Of a DNA stretch of 64,000 bases, positions 24,212-32,330 are shown in pieces. Location: assembly GCA_963707275.1 (NCBI GenBank), contig CAVPPH010000010.1, positions 62,001 to 126,000 on the forward strand, in the 5' to 3' direction. This DNA is from JACKBK01 sp963707275 (GTDB lineage Bacteria; Chloroflexota; Anaerolineae; JAAEKA01). A program made the translations under genes and the position numbers. The notes under the pieces are model-generated. The model had not been told where the DNA came from and ran no database searches. It saw only the letters and a program-made list of their open reading frames with translations. How positions within the stretch are numbered: the first letter of the stretch is position 1; each line of letters begins with the position of its first letter.

Positions 24212-26060
24212 CGGCGTCTCTTTCCAGCGGCAGACCGACCAGCGCCATCAGCTTCAACGCGTTGGTCGAGGTGGCGATGCCGGGGCGCAGGGTGTAGTCG
24301 AAATCCATGGTCGGGCCGTTGGGTCCGTCGGTGAATGATTCGGTCAGATGCACCGGCGCGCTGGCAACGGCCAGATCGGACGCGTCGGCCAGCGTCAGGT
24401 CGTGAGTCGAGACCGCGCCGATTGCGCCACTGCGCAGCAGGTGCAGAATCACCTGGCGGGCGGCCACGCGCCGCTCGCTGGTGTTGGTGCCCTGTAGAAT
24501 TTCGTCCAGCAGGTAGAGCAGCGGTCGTGCTTGCCTTGCCTCGGTCTGATCGGCGCGATCGATGATAGCTTTCAGCCGGCGCAGTTCTGCCATGAAATAG
24601 GAGACGCCCTGGTCGAGCGAGTCCTGGACGCGCATGCTGGAGGCAACCAACACGGGCGGTAATTGCATCTCGGCCGCGCTGACCGGCCCGCCCATCTGCG
24701 CCAGCGTCGCGTTGACGCCGATGGCACGCAGCAGCGTACTCTTGCCCGACATGTTGGAGCCGGTAACGAAGAGGAACGTGCCCGGCGGCCCGATCTCGAC
24801 ATCGTTGCCCACGGCCGCGTCGGACGGCAACAGCGGATGCGCCAGATTGCGGGCGGCGAACCTGGCCCCTCCACCTTCCACGACGGAGGGAAACACCCAA
24901 TCAGGCTGCTCAAAGCGCAGTGTGGCCAGTGCGATCAACCCCTCTGCTTCGCCAAGGGCTGCCAGCCAGCCGCGCACGTCCTGCCCCGCTTGTCCCTGCC
25001 AGCGCTCCAGCAGCCACAATACGTGAAATGACCAGAGGGTCAGCGCCTGGACGATGAAGAAGAACATCGAGCGGCGGATCTCGACCAGCGGCATCAGCCG
25101 CGCCAGCCGCCGCAGTTGTCCGCCGGCTGTGTTGTCGCCGGAACCGAGCGCCTGCTGGACGCGCTGTAGCTCGACTGACTGGAACGGCTGGCGCGCGATC
25201 AGATCGAAGATGCCCGCGTACACGCCGAAGACGTTTTGCCGGGCGACTACACGGTCGAGGTCGGCGCCGGCGCGCAGACCGACCGTGTAGCTGACAGCCA
25301 GATTCACCACAATCACGGCAATCAGCGCGGGAAAGGCGGGCAGGCCGGCGATCTGAGCAATCAGCAGCCCGATGGTCAGCACGGTCAGCAGCCGGGCTAT
25401 CCACACCAGCCCGCGACGCTTGCTGAGCCAGGGTTCGTCCTCAGCCCAATCGATGAATTGATCGTAGCCGCCGCCAGACTGGCCCAGCAGCCGGCCTTGC
25501 AGCATCACATCCTGGCGCTGTTCGACCAGTGGAGCCAGCTCAGCTACGGCTTCCTGACGAGATCGCACGGTTTCGACGGTTGCCGGATTGAGTATCCAGC
25601 GGCGCAGCGTTGCTCTGCCGACCGCGGTTCCCGGCGTGTTGAGCAGATGTTCCAGCGAAACAGCGCCCAGCAGATCCAGATCGGCTGCGGTGCTGGGGTC
25701 GATGACGGCATCCGGGTCGCCGGCGCGCGGCAAACTGGGCCGCGGCAGCGCGTTCCAATCGCGCGCCAGCCGCGCCGTTCCCTCTTCGTTGATCCGCGCC
25801 AGCAGGCCGGCACGCTGCGCGGCCGCGCGCGCGGCGGTGAACGATGAAAGACCAGACCGAGCGCGGCGGTCAGCAGACCGGCCAGCACAAAGAGCGTGGT
25901 CGCGTTGTACCACAGCGCCAGGCCCGCGGCGGCCAGTATTGCGACGACCAGCAGCAAGTTGAGGTTGCCGAAGCGCCGGCTGCGCTGGTCGTGGGCGTCG
26001 CGCTGGCCGGCGAACTCGGCGCGGCGCTGTTGATAGGTTGACTTGTGGGTTGTTGTCCAT
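24198..26060 (-). CDS. Membrane-anchored MutS-family ATPase, two compensating indels near the 5' end
   Basis: About 620 residues. The C-terminal MutS domain V is complete: Walker A GSNMSGKST, LAQMGGPVSAAEMQL, DEILQGTNTSER and STHDL. The middle (residues about 90-370) resembles MutS domain III, interrupted by two hydrophobic helices (LLTVLTIGLLIAQIAGL, FPALIAVIVVNLAVSYTVG). Between about 26040 and 25845 the annotated frame is Arg/Pro-rich nonsense, while the next frame gives a sensible sequence, TYQQRRAEFAGQRDAHDQR followed by two helices (LLLVVAILAAAGLALWY, TLFVLAGLLTAALGLVF). One insertion and one deletion would restore a four-helix protein. It lacks the mismatch-recognition domain I, so it is not a canonical MutS; membrane-anchored MutS relatives are known, but their role is not. 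Confidence 0.82.
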   Translation of the reverse strand: MDNNPQVNLSTAPRRVRRPARRPRPAQPALRQPQLAAGRRNTGRRGPGAVVQRDHALCAGRSADRRARSGLSSFTAARAAAQRAGLLARINEEGTARLARDWNALPRPSLPRAGDPDAVIDPSTAADLDLLGAVSLEHLLNTPGTAVGRATLRRWILNPATVETVRSRQEAVAELAPLVEQRQDVMLQGRLLGQSGGGYDQFIDWAEDEPWLSKRRGLVWIARLLTVLTIGLLIAQIAGLPAFPALIAVIVVNLAVSYTVGLRAGADLDRVVARQNVFGVYAGIFDLIARQPFQSVELQRVQQALGSGDNTAGGQLRRLARLMPLVEIRRSMFFFIVQALTLWSFHVLWLLERWQGQAGQDVRGWLAALGEAEGLIALATLRFEQPDWVFPSVVEGGGARFAARNLAHPLLPSDAAVGNDVEIGPPGTFLFVTGSNMSGKSTLLRAIGVNATLAQMGGPVSAAEMQLPPVLVASSMRVQDSLDQGVSYFMAELRRLKAIIDRADQTEARQARPLLYLLDEILQGTNTSERRVAARQVILHLLRSGAIGAVSTHDLTLADASDLAVASAPVHLTESFTDGPNGPTMDFDYTLRPGIATSTNALKLMALVGLPLERDADDGI

Positions 26061-26070
26061 AACAGGCGAG

Positions 26071-26076
26071 ATTATA
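26071..26076 (-). promoter_or_regulatory. Pribnow box giving a near-leaderless MutS-like mRNA
   Basis: TATAAT on the minus strand at 26076-26071 ends 10 bases before the ATG at 26060, so transcription would start only a few bases upstream of the start codon. No -35 was recognised with confidence and no ribosome site precedes the ATG. Confidence 0.45.
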
Positions 26077-26207
26077 GCATTGAACGGTAAATTGGGCGGA
26101 TTTTCACGAGTGTGAGCTGCGACCCTGGAGGAAGGGAGACCCCGCCTAAGGACGATCGAGGGTCCGTGGGCAACTGCGGCAAGAGAAAGGACGTGCGGGA
26201 GCCAGCT

Positions 26208-26237
26208 TTGGACAGGGGAATCGGGGTCGGGTATACT
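26208..26237 (+). promoter_or_regulatory. Sigma-70-type promoter of the aminotransferase gene
   Basis: TTGGAC (26208-26213), 18 bases, TATACT (26232-26237), about 95 bp before the ATG at 26333. Confidence 0.55.
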
Positions 26238-26332
26238 TTCGGGTGTAACTGAAATCGGTCGAGCACAGGCCGTTTGAATCACTTCACCCGGGTGCAAACG
26301 CACCTAAATCCACGACGAAAGTACCTGACATC

Positions 26333-27493
26333 ATGAACGACGCTGATAAGATCGATGCAATCCGGCGGGAGTTGCCTGCAACCCTGACCGGTGTGTATCT
26401 GAACACCGGGTCGTGCGGGCCGGTTTCGCGCTCGGTGGGTGAGACCATCCGCGCAGTGGCTGAGCGCGAACTGACCGGTGGACGGATCGCGCCCAATGAG
26501 TGGCCGGACTATATGGCAGCGCTGGGCGATCTGCGCGGCAGCTTCGCGCGGCTGCTGGGCGCAAACGATGACGAGATCGCCCTCACCCACCACACCACCG
26601 ATGGCATGAACATCGGCATCTGGGGGCTGGACTGGCGGCCGGGCGATGAGCTGATTACCACCAACAACGAGCACGAAGGCGGCCTGATCCCGGCCTATGT
26701 CGCGGCGCGCCGGCTGGGCGTGGTGGTCAAGGTGGTGGATATCGGGCTGGGCGACGGCGACGTAGTCGCGCTGCTGCGCGCGGCGATGACGCCACGCACC
26801 CGCTTGATCAGCCTCTCGCACGTCAGTTGGATGAGTGGCGCGCTGCTGCCGCTGGAGGAGATCGTCGCGCTGGCCCATCAGCAGGGCGCGCTGGTGCTGG
26901 TGGACGGGGCGCAGTCGGTCGGGGCGATCCCGCTGGATGTCCACGCGCTGGGCGCGGACCTGTACACGGCGACCGGACAGAAGTGGCTGTGCGGGCCGGA
27001 GGGCGTCGGTGCGCTGTATGTCAGCCGCACGGCGCAGGCGCAGGTGCAGCCGACCTATGCCGGCTACAGCTCGGTCTACCCTGACATGGACTACGACTAT
27101 CTGGGCAACTTCAAGCTGGCTGCCGGCGCCAGCCGCTACGAGGTTGGCACTACCTCGCGGCCTGCCAACCTGGCCATGCTCGCCGGGCTGCGCTGGCTGG
27201 AGGAGGAAGTGACGTGGCCGTGGGCGCACGCACGCATCGCGGCGCTGGCCGATCTGGCCGCCGAAATGTTGAGCGACCTGCCCGGCGTGACGGTGCTGAC
27301 ACCGCCCAGCCATGCCGGCTTGATCAGCTTCACAGTCGAGGGGCAGTCAGCCGAAGCCGTCGTGGCGCGGGTCGCGGCGCACGGGGTGTGGATACGCTGG
27401 CTGCCCAAGCGCGGCTGGCTGCGCGTCAGCACGGGGTTCTTCAACACTGAGGAGGATCTGAACGCGCTGTGCGGTGCCCTGCGGGCGGACTGA
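26333..27493 (+). CDS. Class V PLP-dependent aminotransferase (cysteine desulfurase/epimerase-like)
   Basis: 386 residues. VYLNTGSCGPVSRSV opens the fold; THHTTDGMNIGIWGLDW and TTNNEHEGGLIP (the EH pair stacks on the cofactor), LVDGAQSVGAIPLDV (Asp191, Gln194) and TATGQKWLCGPEGVGALY with the PLP-binding Lys217 are all visible. The set is closest to the isopenicillin-N epimerase/cysteine-lyase branch of class V rather than to NifS/IscS, since no mobile catalytic-Cys loop is evident. Substrate is unknown. It stands alone with its own promoter, convergent with the GH13 gene. Confidence 0.88.
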   Translation: MNDADKIDAIRRELPATLTGVYLNTGSCGPVSRSVGETIRAVAERELTGGRIAPNEWPDYMAALGDLRGSFARLLGANDDEIALTHHTTDGMNIGIWGLDWRPGDELITTNNEHEGGLIPAYVAARRLGVVVKVVDIGLGDGDVVALLRAAMTPRTRLISLSHVSWMSGALLPLEEIVALAHQQGALVLVDGAQSVGAIPLDVHALGADLYTATGQKWLCGPEGVGALYVSRTAQAQVQPTYAGYSSVYPDMDYDYLGNFKLAAGASRYEVGTTSRPANLAMLAGLRWLEEEVTWPWAHARIAALADLAAEMLSDLPGVTVLTPPSHAGLISFTVEGQSAEAVVARVAAHGVWIRWLPKRGWLRVSTGFFNTEEDLNALCGALRAD

Positions 27494-27516
27494 CACACGG
27501 CGTTTGTAGTGGCCGA

Positions 27517-27580
27517 GTTTGTTGTCGCGACTTCAGTCGCTTCCGCTGGCTTCAGAGTGACTGATGACGCGACTACGAAC
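27517..27580. repeat. REP-like inverted-repeat element in a convergent spacer
   Basis: GCGACT-TC-AGTCGC (27527-27540) is a tight hairpin, and GTTTGTTGTCGCG on the left pairs imperfectly with CGCGACTACGAAC (27567-27579) on the right. It occupies the gap between two convergent genes, where it may act as a terminator. Confidence 0.55.
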
Positions 27581-27585
27581 CTTGT

Positions 27586-29064
27586 TTAGACTGCGCCGAT
27601 CAGCGCGATCCCGCTGCGCGGCGGGACGGCGAGGCCGTGCAGGACGCCGTTGTCTACCCGGGCATCTTCCGTGCCCCAGACAGCCTGAAAGACGGCGCCG
27701 TCGGCCGCAAATCCGCTGGCCGGCACTTCCAGCCGGGCAAAGGCCGCGCCGCTGTTGAGCGCGACCACGGCGATCTGCTCCTGCCAGCGGCGGGCATAGA
27801 CCACGAGATCGTCGGTCGTTTGCAGCACTGCAAAGTTGCCGCGGCTGAAGACCGGATAGCTGCTGCGCAGCGAGACGGCTCGCCGGGCGTAGTCCAGCAG
27901 GTCCTCGTCCCAGCGGGCGTGAGGGCCGGCATGGAAGTCATCCTGCCAGGGGAAACCGCGGCGACAGTCGGGATCGCGGCCCCCTTCCATGCCGATCTCG
28001 TCGCCGTAGTAGATGCAGGGCGCGCCGGGGATCGTCATCAGGAAGAGCAGCGCCAGCCGGTAAGCCCGGCCATCGCGGCGGGCCAGCGTGGCGAACCGGG
28101 GCGTGTCGTGGCTGCCCAGCAGGTTGAGCTGCGCGTGCGCGATCTCGGCCGGATAGCGTGACAGCACGTTAACGATGGTCGCGGCGAAGCCCGCCCCGTC
28201 CAGCCGCTCGATGTGGCCGTAGCCGGTGCCGAGGGCCGCGTTGTTGTCCAGCGTCTCACGCGCGAAGAAGCCCAGGCAGGCACGGGTGATCGGGTAGTTC
28301 ATCACCGCGTCGAATTGGTCACCGCGCAGCCAGCGGTGCGCGTCGCCCCAGATCTCACCGACGATGTAGGCATCAGGATTGACACCCTTGACGCGCCGGC
28401 GAAACTCGCGCCAGAACTCGTCGTCGTCGATCTCGTTGGGCACGTCCAGCCGCCAACCGTCGATCCCCTGCTCGACCCAGTATTGGCCCACGCTTAACAA
28501 GAACTCGCGCACGGCCGGGTTGCGGGTGTTGAGCTTCGGCAGCGCGTGGATGTTCCACCAGGCGGCGTAGTTGGGCGGCTTGTGGCCTTCATAGGCGTGC
28601 AGCGGCCAGCCGTTGACGTGGAACCAGTCGAGGTAGGGCGAGGCCTGGCCGTTCTCCAGCAGGTGGTTGAACTGGTAGAAGCCGCGGCTGGCGTGGTTGA
28701 ACACGCCGTCCAGCACGACCCGGATGCCGCGCCGGTGCGCTTCGTTCAGCAAGCTGGCAAAGGCCCGGTTGCCGCCCAGGACCGGATCGACCTGGTAAAA
28801 GTCGTGGGTGTGATAGCGGTGGTTGGCGGTGGACTGGAAGATCGGGCAGAAGTAGAGCGCGGTGACGCCGAGGCTCTGGAGATAGTCCAGGCGCTCGACC
28901 ACGCCCAGCAAGTCGCCGCCCTTGAACCCGTGCAGGGTTGGCGGGTAATCCCATCGTTCGAGGTTCGTTGGCTTGGATAGGGAGCGGCTGCGGGCAAAGC
29001 GATCGGGAAAGATCTGGTAGAAAATGGCGGATTTGACCCAGTCAGGGGTCCTGGCTTCGACCAT
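27586..29064 (-). CDS. GH13 alpha-amylase family enzyme (neopullulanase/cyclomaltodextrinase type)
   Basis: 492 residues, no signal peptide, so cytoplasmic. The four GH13 regions are present: DGVFNH (119-124), GWRLDVPNE with nucleophile Asp207, GEIWGD with acid/base Glu237, and LLGSHDTPR with Asp320. HGFKGGDLLGVVERLDYLQSLGVTALYFCPIF and the C-terminal beta domain (about 410-492) are as in GH13 subfamily 20-like maltogenic amylases, but the usual N-terminal dimerisation domain is absent. It should hydrolyse alpha-1,4 (and perhaps alpha-1,6) links of short maltodextrins. Confidence 0.9.
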   Translation of the reverse strand: MVEARTPDWVKSAIFYQIFPDRFARSRSLSKPTNLERWDYPPTLHGFKGGDLLGVVERLDYLQSLGVTALYFCPIFQSTANHRYHTHDFYQVDPVLGGNRAFASLLNEAHRRGIRVVLDGVFNHASRGFYQFNHLLENGQASPYLDWFHVNGWPLHAYEGHKPPNYAAWWNIHALPKLNTRNPAVREFLLSVGQYWVEQGIDGWRLDVPNEIDDDEFWREFRRRVKGVNPDAYIVGEIWGDAHRWLRGDQFDAVMNYPITRACLGFFARETLDNNAALGTGYGHIERLDGAGFAATIVNVLSRYPAEIAHAQLNLLGSHDTPRFATLARRDGRAYRLALLFLMTIPGAPCIYYGDEIGMEGGRDPDCRRGFPWQDDFHAGPHARWDEDLLDYARRAVSLRSSYPVFSRGNFAVLQTTDDLVVYARRWQEQIAVVALNSGAAFARLEVPASGFAADGAVFQAVWGTEDARVDNGVLHGLAVPPRSGIALIGAV

Positions 29065-29179
29065 GAAGTGGCGTTAACTCCGATGTTGCGATAAATTGTG
29101 AATGCAATGGGCGCAATGATACAACAAGTCCGGGAGAGGGCCAAAACAGCCTCTCCCTTCAAAGAAAGGCAACACACCA

Positions 29180-29725
29180 ATGCTTGAACCATGGACACTG
29201 CTGGCGTCGGAGGACGTGTTCCGCAACCGCTGGTTGCATGTCACCGTGGACCGCTTCCGGCTGCCCAACGATCGCGAATACGAATACACCACCATCCGCC
29301 GCGACGCGGCCGGGGTGGGCGTGATGCTGCTGGACGAGCAGAATCGCCTGCTGCTGGAGCGCGAGTTTCGACCGCCGGTGAATGACGTGCTGCTCCAGAT
29401 ACCAGGCGGCCTGACCAACGGCGACGAGGATCCGGCTGACTGCATCCGCCGCGAGCTGGAGGAGGAGACCGGCTACCTGGCAGGCGAGATGACCTATCTG
29501 GGCGCGTTTTTCAACAACCCTGCCAGCAGCAACAGCCAGTGCATGATCTACCTCTGCCGCGACTTTCAAGCCGGCGGCACGGTGAGTCGCGACGCGGCCG
29601 AGTTCATGACCTTCGACTGGTACGACCTGGACTGGGTAAAGGCGCGCGTGCTGGACGGCACGATCCGCGACCGGGTGGTGATCTGCGGGCTGGCGTATCT
29701 GTGGCTGGCGGGTGAGGCAAGCTGA
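29180..29725 (+). CDS. NUDIX hydrolase (ADP-ribose pyrophosphatase-like)
   Basis: 181 residues. A perfect Nudix box Gx5Ex7REUxEExGU occupies residues 77-99, with catalytic glutamates in RELEEETG. The preceding ERLLLEREFRPPVNDVLLQIPGG-like stretch (actual text NRLLLEREFRPPVNDVLLQI) is that of ADP-sugar pyrophosphatases. It probably cleaves ADP-ribose or another nucleoside diphosphate sugar. ATG 29180 has AGAAAGGCA upstream. Divergent from the GH13 gene; the 115-bp gap has only a weak promoter candidate (TTGTGA-18-TACAAC, 29096-29125). Confidence 0.88.
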   Translation: MLEPWTLLASEDVFRNRWLHVTVDRFRLPNDREYEYTTIRRDAAGVGVMLLDEQNRLLLEREFRPPVNDVLLQIPGGLTNGDEDPADCIRRELEEETGYLAGEMTYLGAFFNNPASSNSQCMIYLCRDFQAGGTVSRDAAEFMTFDWYDLDWVKARVLDGTIRDRVVICGLAYLWLAGEAS

Positions 29726-29951
29726 GCTGCGGGGACAGGGCCGAGCTGGACACGCGGCTGCTGGCAGCGTCAACGTGACCGGTCGGCAGGCCACGTTGCG
29801 TCTGGACGCGGCCAGACTGCCGCGTCGCGCCTGGCGCGATCTGCTCAACGGGGAGCGGTTCGACGCGGCCGGTAGTCGTCTGGCCGCGCCGATGGCCGCT
29901 TACCGGGTGCGGTGGATGGTGGCAGCCCAGGTCTGGCGCCAGGCCAGCTGA
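29712..29951 (+). pseudogene. Possible C-terminal fragment of a GH13-type enzyme
   Basis: An open frame starting at a GTG that overlaps the NUDIX stop encodes 79 residues. Residues 20-55 (NVTGRQATLRLDAARLPRRAWRDLLNGERFDA-like text in two parts) resemble the last beta-sandwich of GH13 enzymes such as malto-oligosyltrehalose synthase, where a W-R-D/N-L-L-x-G-E motif closes the protein. No catalytic part is present. It may be a relic of trehalose or glycogen metabolism genes, or an untranslated frame; the similarity is short. Confidence 0.3.
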
Positions 29952-30003
29952 GCGAGAGGGGGTGGCTATCGCCTGCGCAGCGGAAGTCAGCGGCGAAAAA
30001 CGG

Positions 30004-30032
30004 TTGACTCTGGATGTGAAGTATCGTACAAT
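30004..30032 (+). promoter_or_regulatory. Sigma-70-type promoter upstream of the giant exported protein
   Basis: TTGACT (30004-30009), 17 bases, TACAAT (30027-30032). The start codon of the peptidase is about 400 bases downstream, so the transcript has a long leader that also contains a 22-codon reading frame at 30249. Confidence 0.65.
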
Positions 30033-30038
30033 GGAAGT

Positions 30039-30248
30039 GGCGTACGATCAGGCAAAGAGCAGGAAGAGGTTTGTCTCGGGCAGGTAAACCCGCCCAACGA
30101 TTAGCCAGCGGTTAACCTTAACGCCATCCAAACTCCTCGCTTCGATCTCCTCACTCCTCGCAGCCATCGACCGTATCGAGTTTGTCCGTTCCATCGGTTG
30201 GGAAGCTGGTTGGCATCGTCCCACCGAATGGCCGGAGGAGAGAATCGG
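30039..30248 (+). other. Long leader region
   Basis: About 210 bp between the promoter at 30004 and a small reading frame. It contains a modest stem GGGC...GCCC near 30078-30099. I could not match it to a known riboswitch and see no gene. Confidence 0.35.
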
Positions 30249-30317
30249 ATGAACCCCTTAACTCGGAGTCGGCTGACTATGGCAGCCGGCTTTGTCGCGT
30301 TCGGCGTCTTCGTGTAG
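30249..30317 (+). CDS. Possible 22-residue leader peptide
   Basis: ATG 30249 follows an excellent GGAGGAGAG ribosome site and encodes MNPLTRSRLTMAAGFVAFGV plus two residues before TAG. The next 120 bp, in another frame, encode a hydrophobic stretch (LALPAALPVAASLAVTL) that runs without a stop into the peptidase start. Either this is a real leader peptide, or an indel has split a longer N-terminal region. Confidence 0.3.
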   Translation: MNPLTRSRLTMAAGFVAFGVFV

Positions 30318-30440
30318 GCCGTCCGTCCCCCGGCGCGTGGATTCCCATAGCGCCGGCTGGCGTTGCCGGCGGCGCTGCCGGTAGCCGCAAGTCTGGCCGT
30401 GACTCTAGGGGACAGCAGTGTCAGAAACAAGGTTGAAACC

Positions 30441-32330
30441 ATGAACAAGAAGTCTGTCGGGCGCCGTTCATACGGCTGGAGGCTGGCTGCGCCGCTGATG
30501 GTTGCGGCGCTCGCTCTGATTGGAAGTTTGCACAGCTTTGCGGCGCCGTTGCCGCAACTTCAAACACCTTTCGAGACCACTTCGTTACCAGCGGAGGCGT
30601 TATCCTGGACCGCCGATCCGCTGGCCGGCGCGCGGGCAACGCACAATCCCAAGCTCGACTCGGCCTTGGCAGGCCTGGCTGCAGCGGCCGAGGATTCGCC
30701 CCAGGCAGCGACGGCCTGGGCTGAGGCGCAGTCGCTGCGGCTGGTGGGCGACCAAGTGCACGTGCAGGTGGTCGCCGACGGAACTAGCTTGCCGGGCGCT
30801 ATCGCCGCGATGACCAATGCCGGCGGTGAGGTGACCAAGGTCGGCAACGACGCGGCTTTGCTCCAAGGCTGGCTGCCCGTGGACGCGCTAGAGACCGTCG
30901 CCGCTGACGAGAACGTCTTCTTCATTCGGCGGCCAGCCGAGCTGGTCCTGCTGGAGGACATGAGCCGCCGGCAACGCCACCACCGAGGGCTTGAGCGTGA
31001 TCAACGGCCCGGCCTGGCACACGGCCGGCCAGCAGGGCGCGAGCGTCAAGATCGGCATCATCGACGGCGGCTTTCTGGGCTACCCCGGCCTGCTGGGTGT
31101 CGATTTGCCGGCGTCGGTCACAGTGAAGAACTTTGTGGACGGCGAGACCGATCTGCAGGTGGACGGGACAACCAAGCACGGCACGGCCTGCGCCGAGGTC
31201 ATCCACGATATCGCGCCGGCCGCCACCCTCTACCTGGCCAAGGTTTCCACCAACCTGGACCTACAGGAAGCGGTCACATGGCTGAAGAACACGAATCAGG
31301 TAGATATCATCTCCACGTCCATGGGATGGTACAACCTGACGCCGGGCGACGGCACGGGTGAGTTCGCTGACCTGGTGCAGTCCGCACGCGACGCGGGCAT
31401 CCTTTGGGCGACGGCGGCCAGCAATGATCGCGAGGCGCACTGGGGCGGGCTGTACTACGATCCCAACAACACTGGCTACTCACTACTACAACGCTACACA
31501 GAACGTCAACTACTTCGGGCCGGGCGACGGCAACGCCTACAACATCCCGGCAGGCAACAGGATCAGCTGTCTTCCTGCGTTGGAACGACTGGAGCGCCGT
31601 CGACCAGGACTACGATCTGTATCTGCTGCGCTGGAGCGGTACTGCGTGGACCACTATCGCGAGCGGCGCGAACTACCAGAACGGCGGGGCCGGCCAGACG
31701 CCTGTCGAGTATGTCACGGCCGTTGACCAGTGGCAGCGCGACTGCCTACGGTTTTGGCATCACGCGCTACAACAGCAACCGGGCCGTCAACTTCGAGGTG
31801 TTCGCGCCCGGATCCGGCGCGCGGCTGGACGAGATTCTGCACGCGCGCAGCCTTGCCAACCTAGCCGACGCGCCCGGTGCACTAACGGTGGCCGCGCTGG
31901 ATGTGGTCGCGCCCTACCCGCAAGAGTTCGTACAGCTCGCAAGGGCCGACCAACGGGCCGGGCGGCGCAGGAGACGGGCGGCTTCATCAAGCCGGATCTG
32001 GCCGGCTTCGCCAACGTCTCCACCGAAAGCTACGGCGCGACGGGATTCGATGGCACTTCGGCGGCCACACCGCATGTGGCCGGTGCAGCGGCGCTGGTGA
32101 AGGGCGCGTATCCCGCCTACACACCCAGCCCAGGTGCAGAGCTTTCTGGAGGGCGCGCGCGGTAGACATGGGGACTGCCGGCAAAGACACGGTCTACGGG
32201 CATGGCCGGCTCTACCTGGGTGCGCCGCCGGCCGCGGGTTCGACCTCGACGTCCTACCGCCACGCCGACCCGAACACCAACGGTCACCGCCACGCCGACC
32301 CGAACACCAACAGCTAACACCCACGGGCGA
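30441..32330 (+). CDS. Subtilase (S8) domain of a giant exported protein, about eight indels
   Basis: ATG 30441 starts a signal peptide (WRLAAPLMVAALALIGSLHSFA). After a region of about 150 residues the peptidase appears in pieces across frames: IGIIDGGF with the catalytic Asp (about 31050), KHGTACAEVIHDIAP with His (31175), ATAASNDRE, NFEVFAPGSGARLDEI, and GFDGTSAATPHVAGAAALV with the catalytic Ser (about 32050). Frame changes fall near 30970, 31480, 31560, 31730, 31930, 31970, 32125 and 32158. Each piece reads well, and all three catalytic residues survive, which argues for sequencing error rather than decay. It ends in a linker of PTATPTRTPTVTATPTRTPT type. No real stop separates it from the propeller downstream, so both probably belong to one polypeptide. 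Confidence 0.75.

Noticed and set aside
24198..26303. MutS-like gene starting at 26303
   Set aside because: The first 80 codons from 26303 run through the promoter region and have no protein-like composition; the start near 26060 sits directly after a TATAAT.
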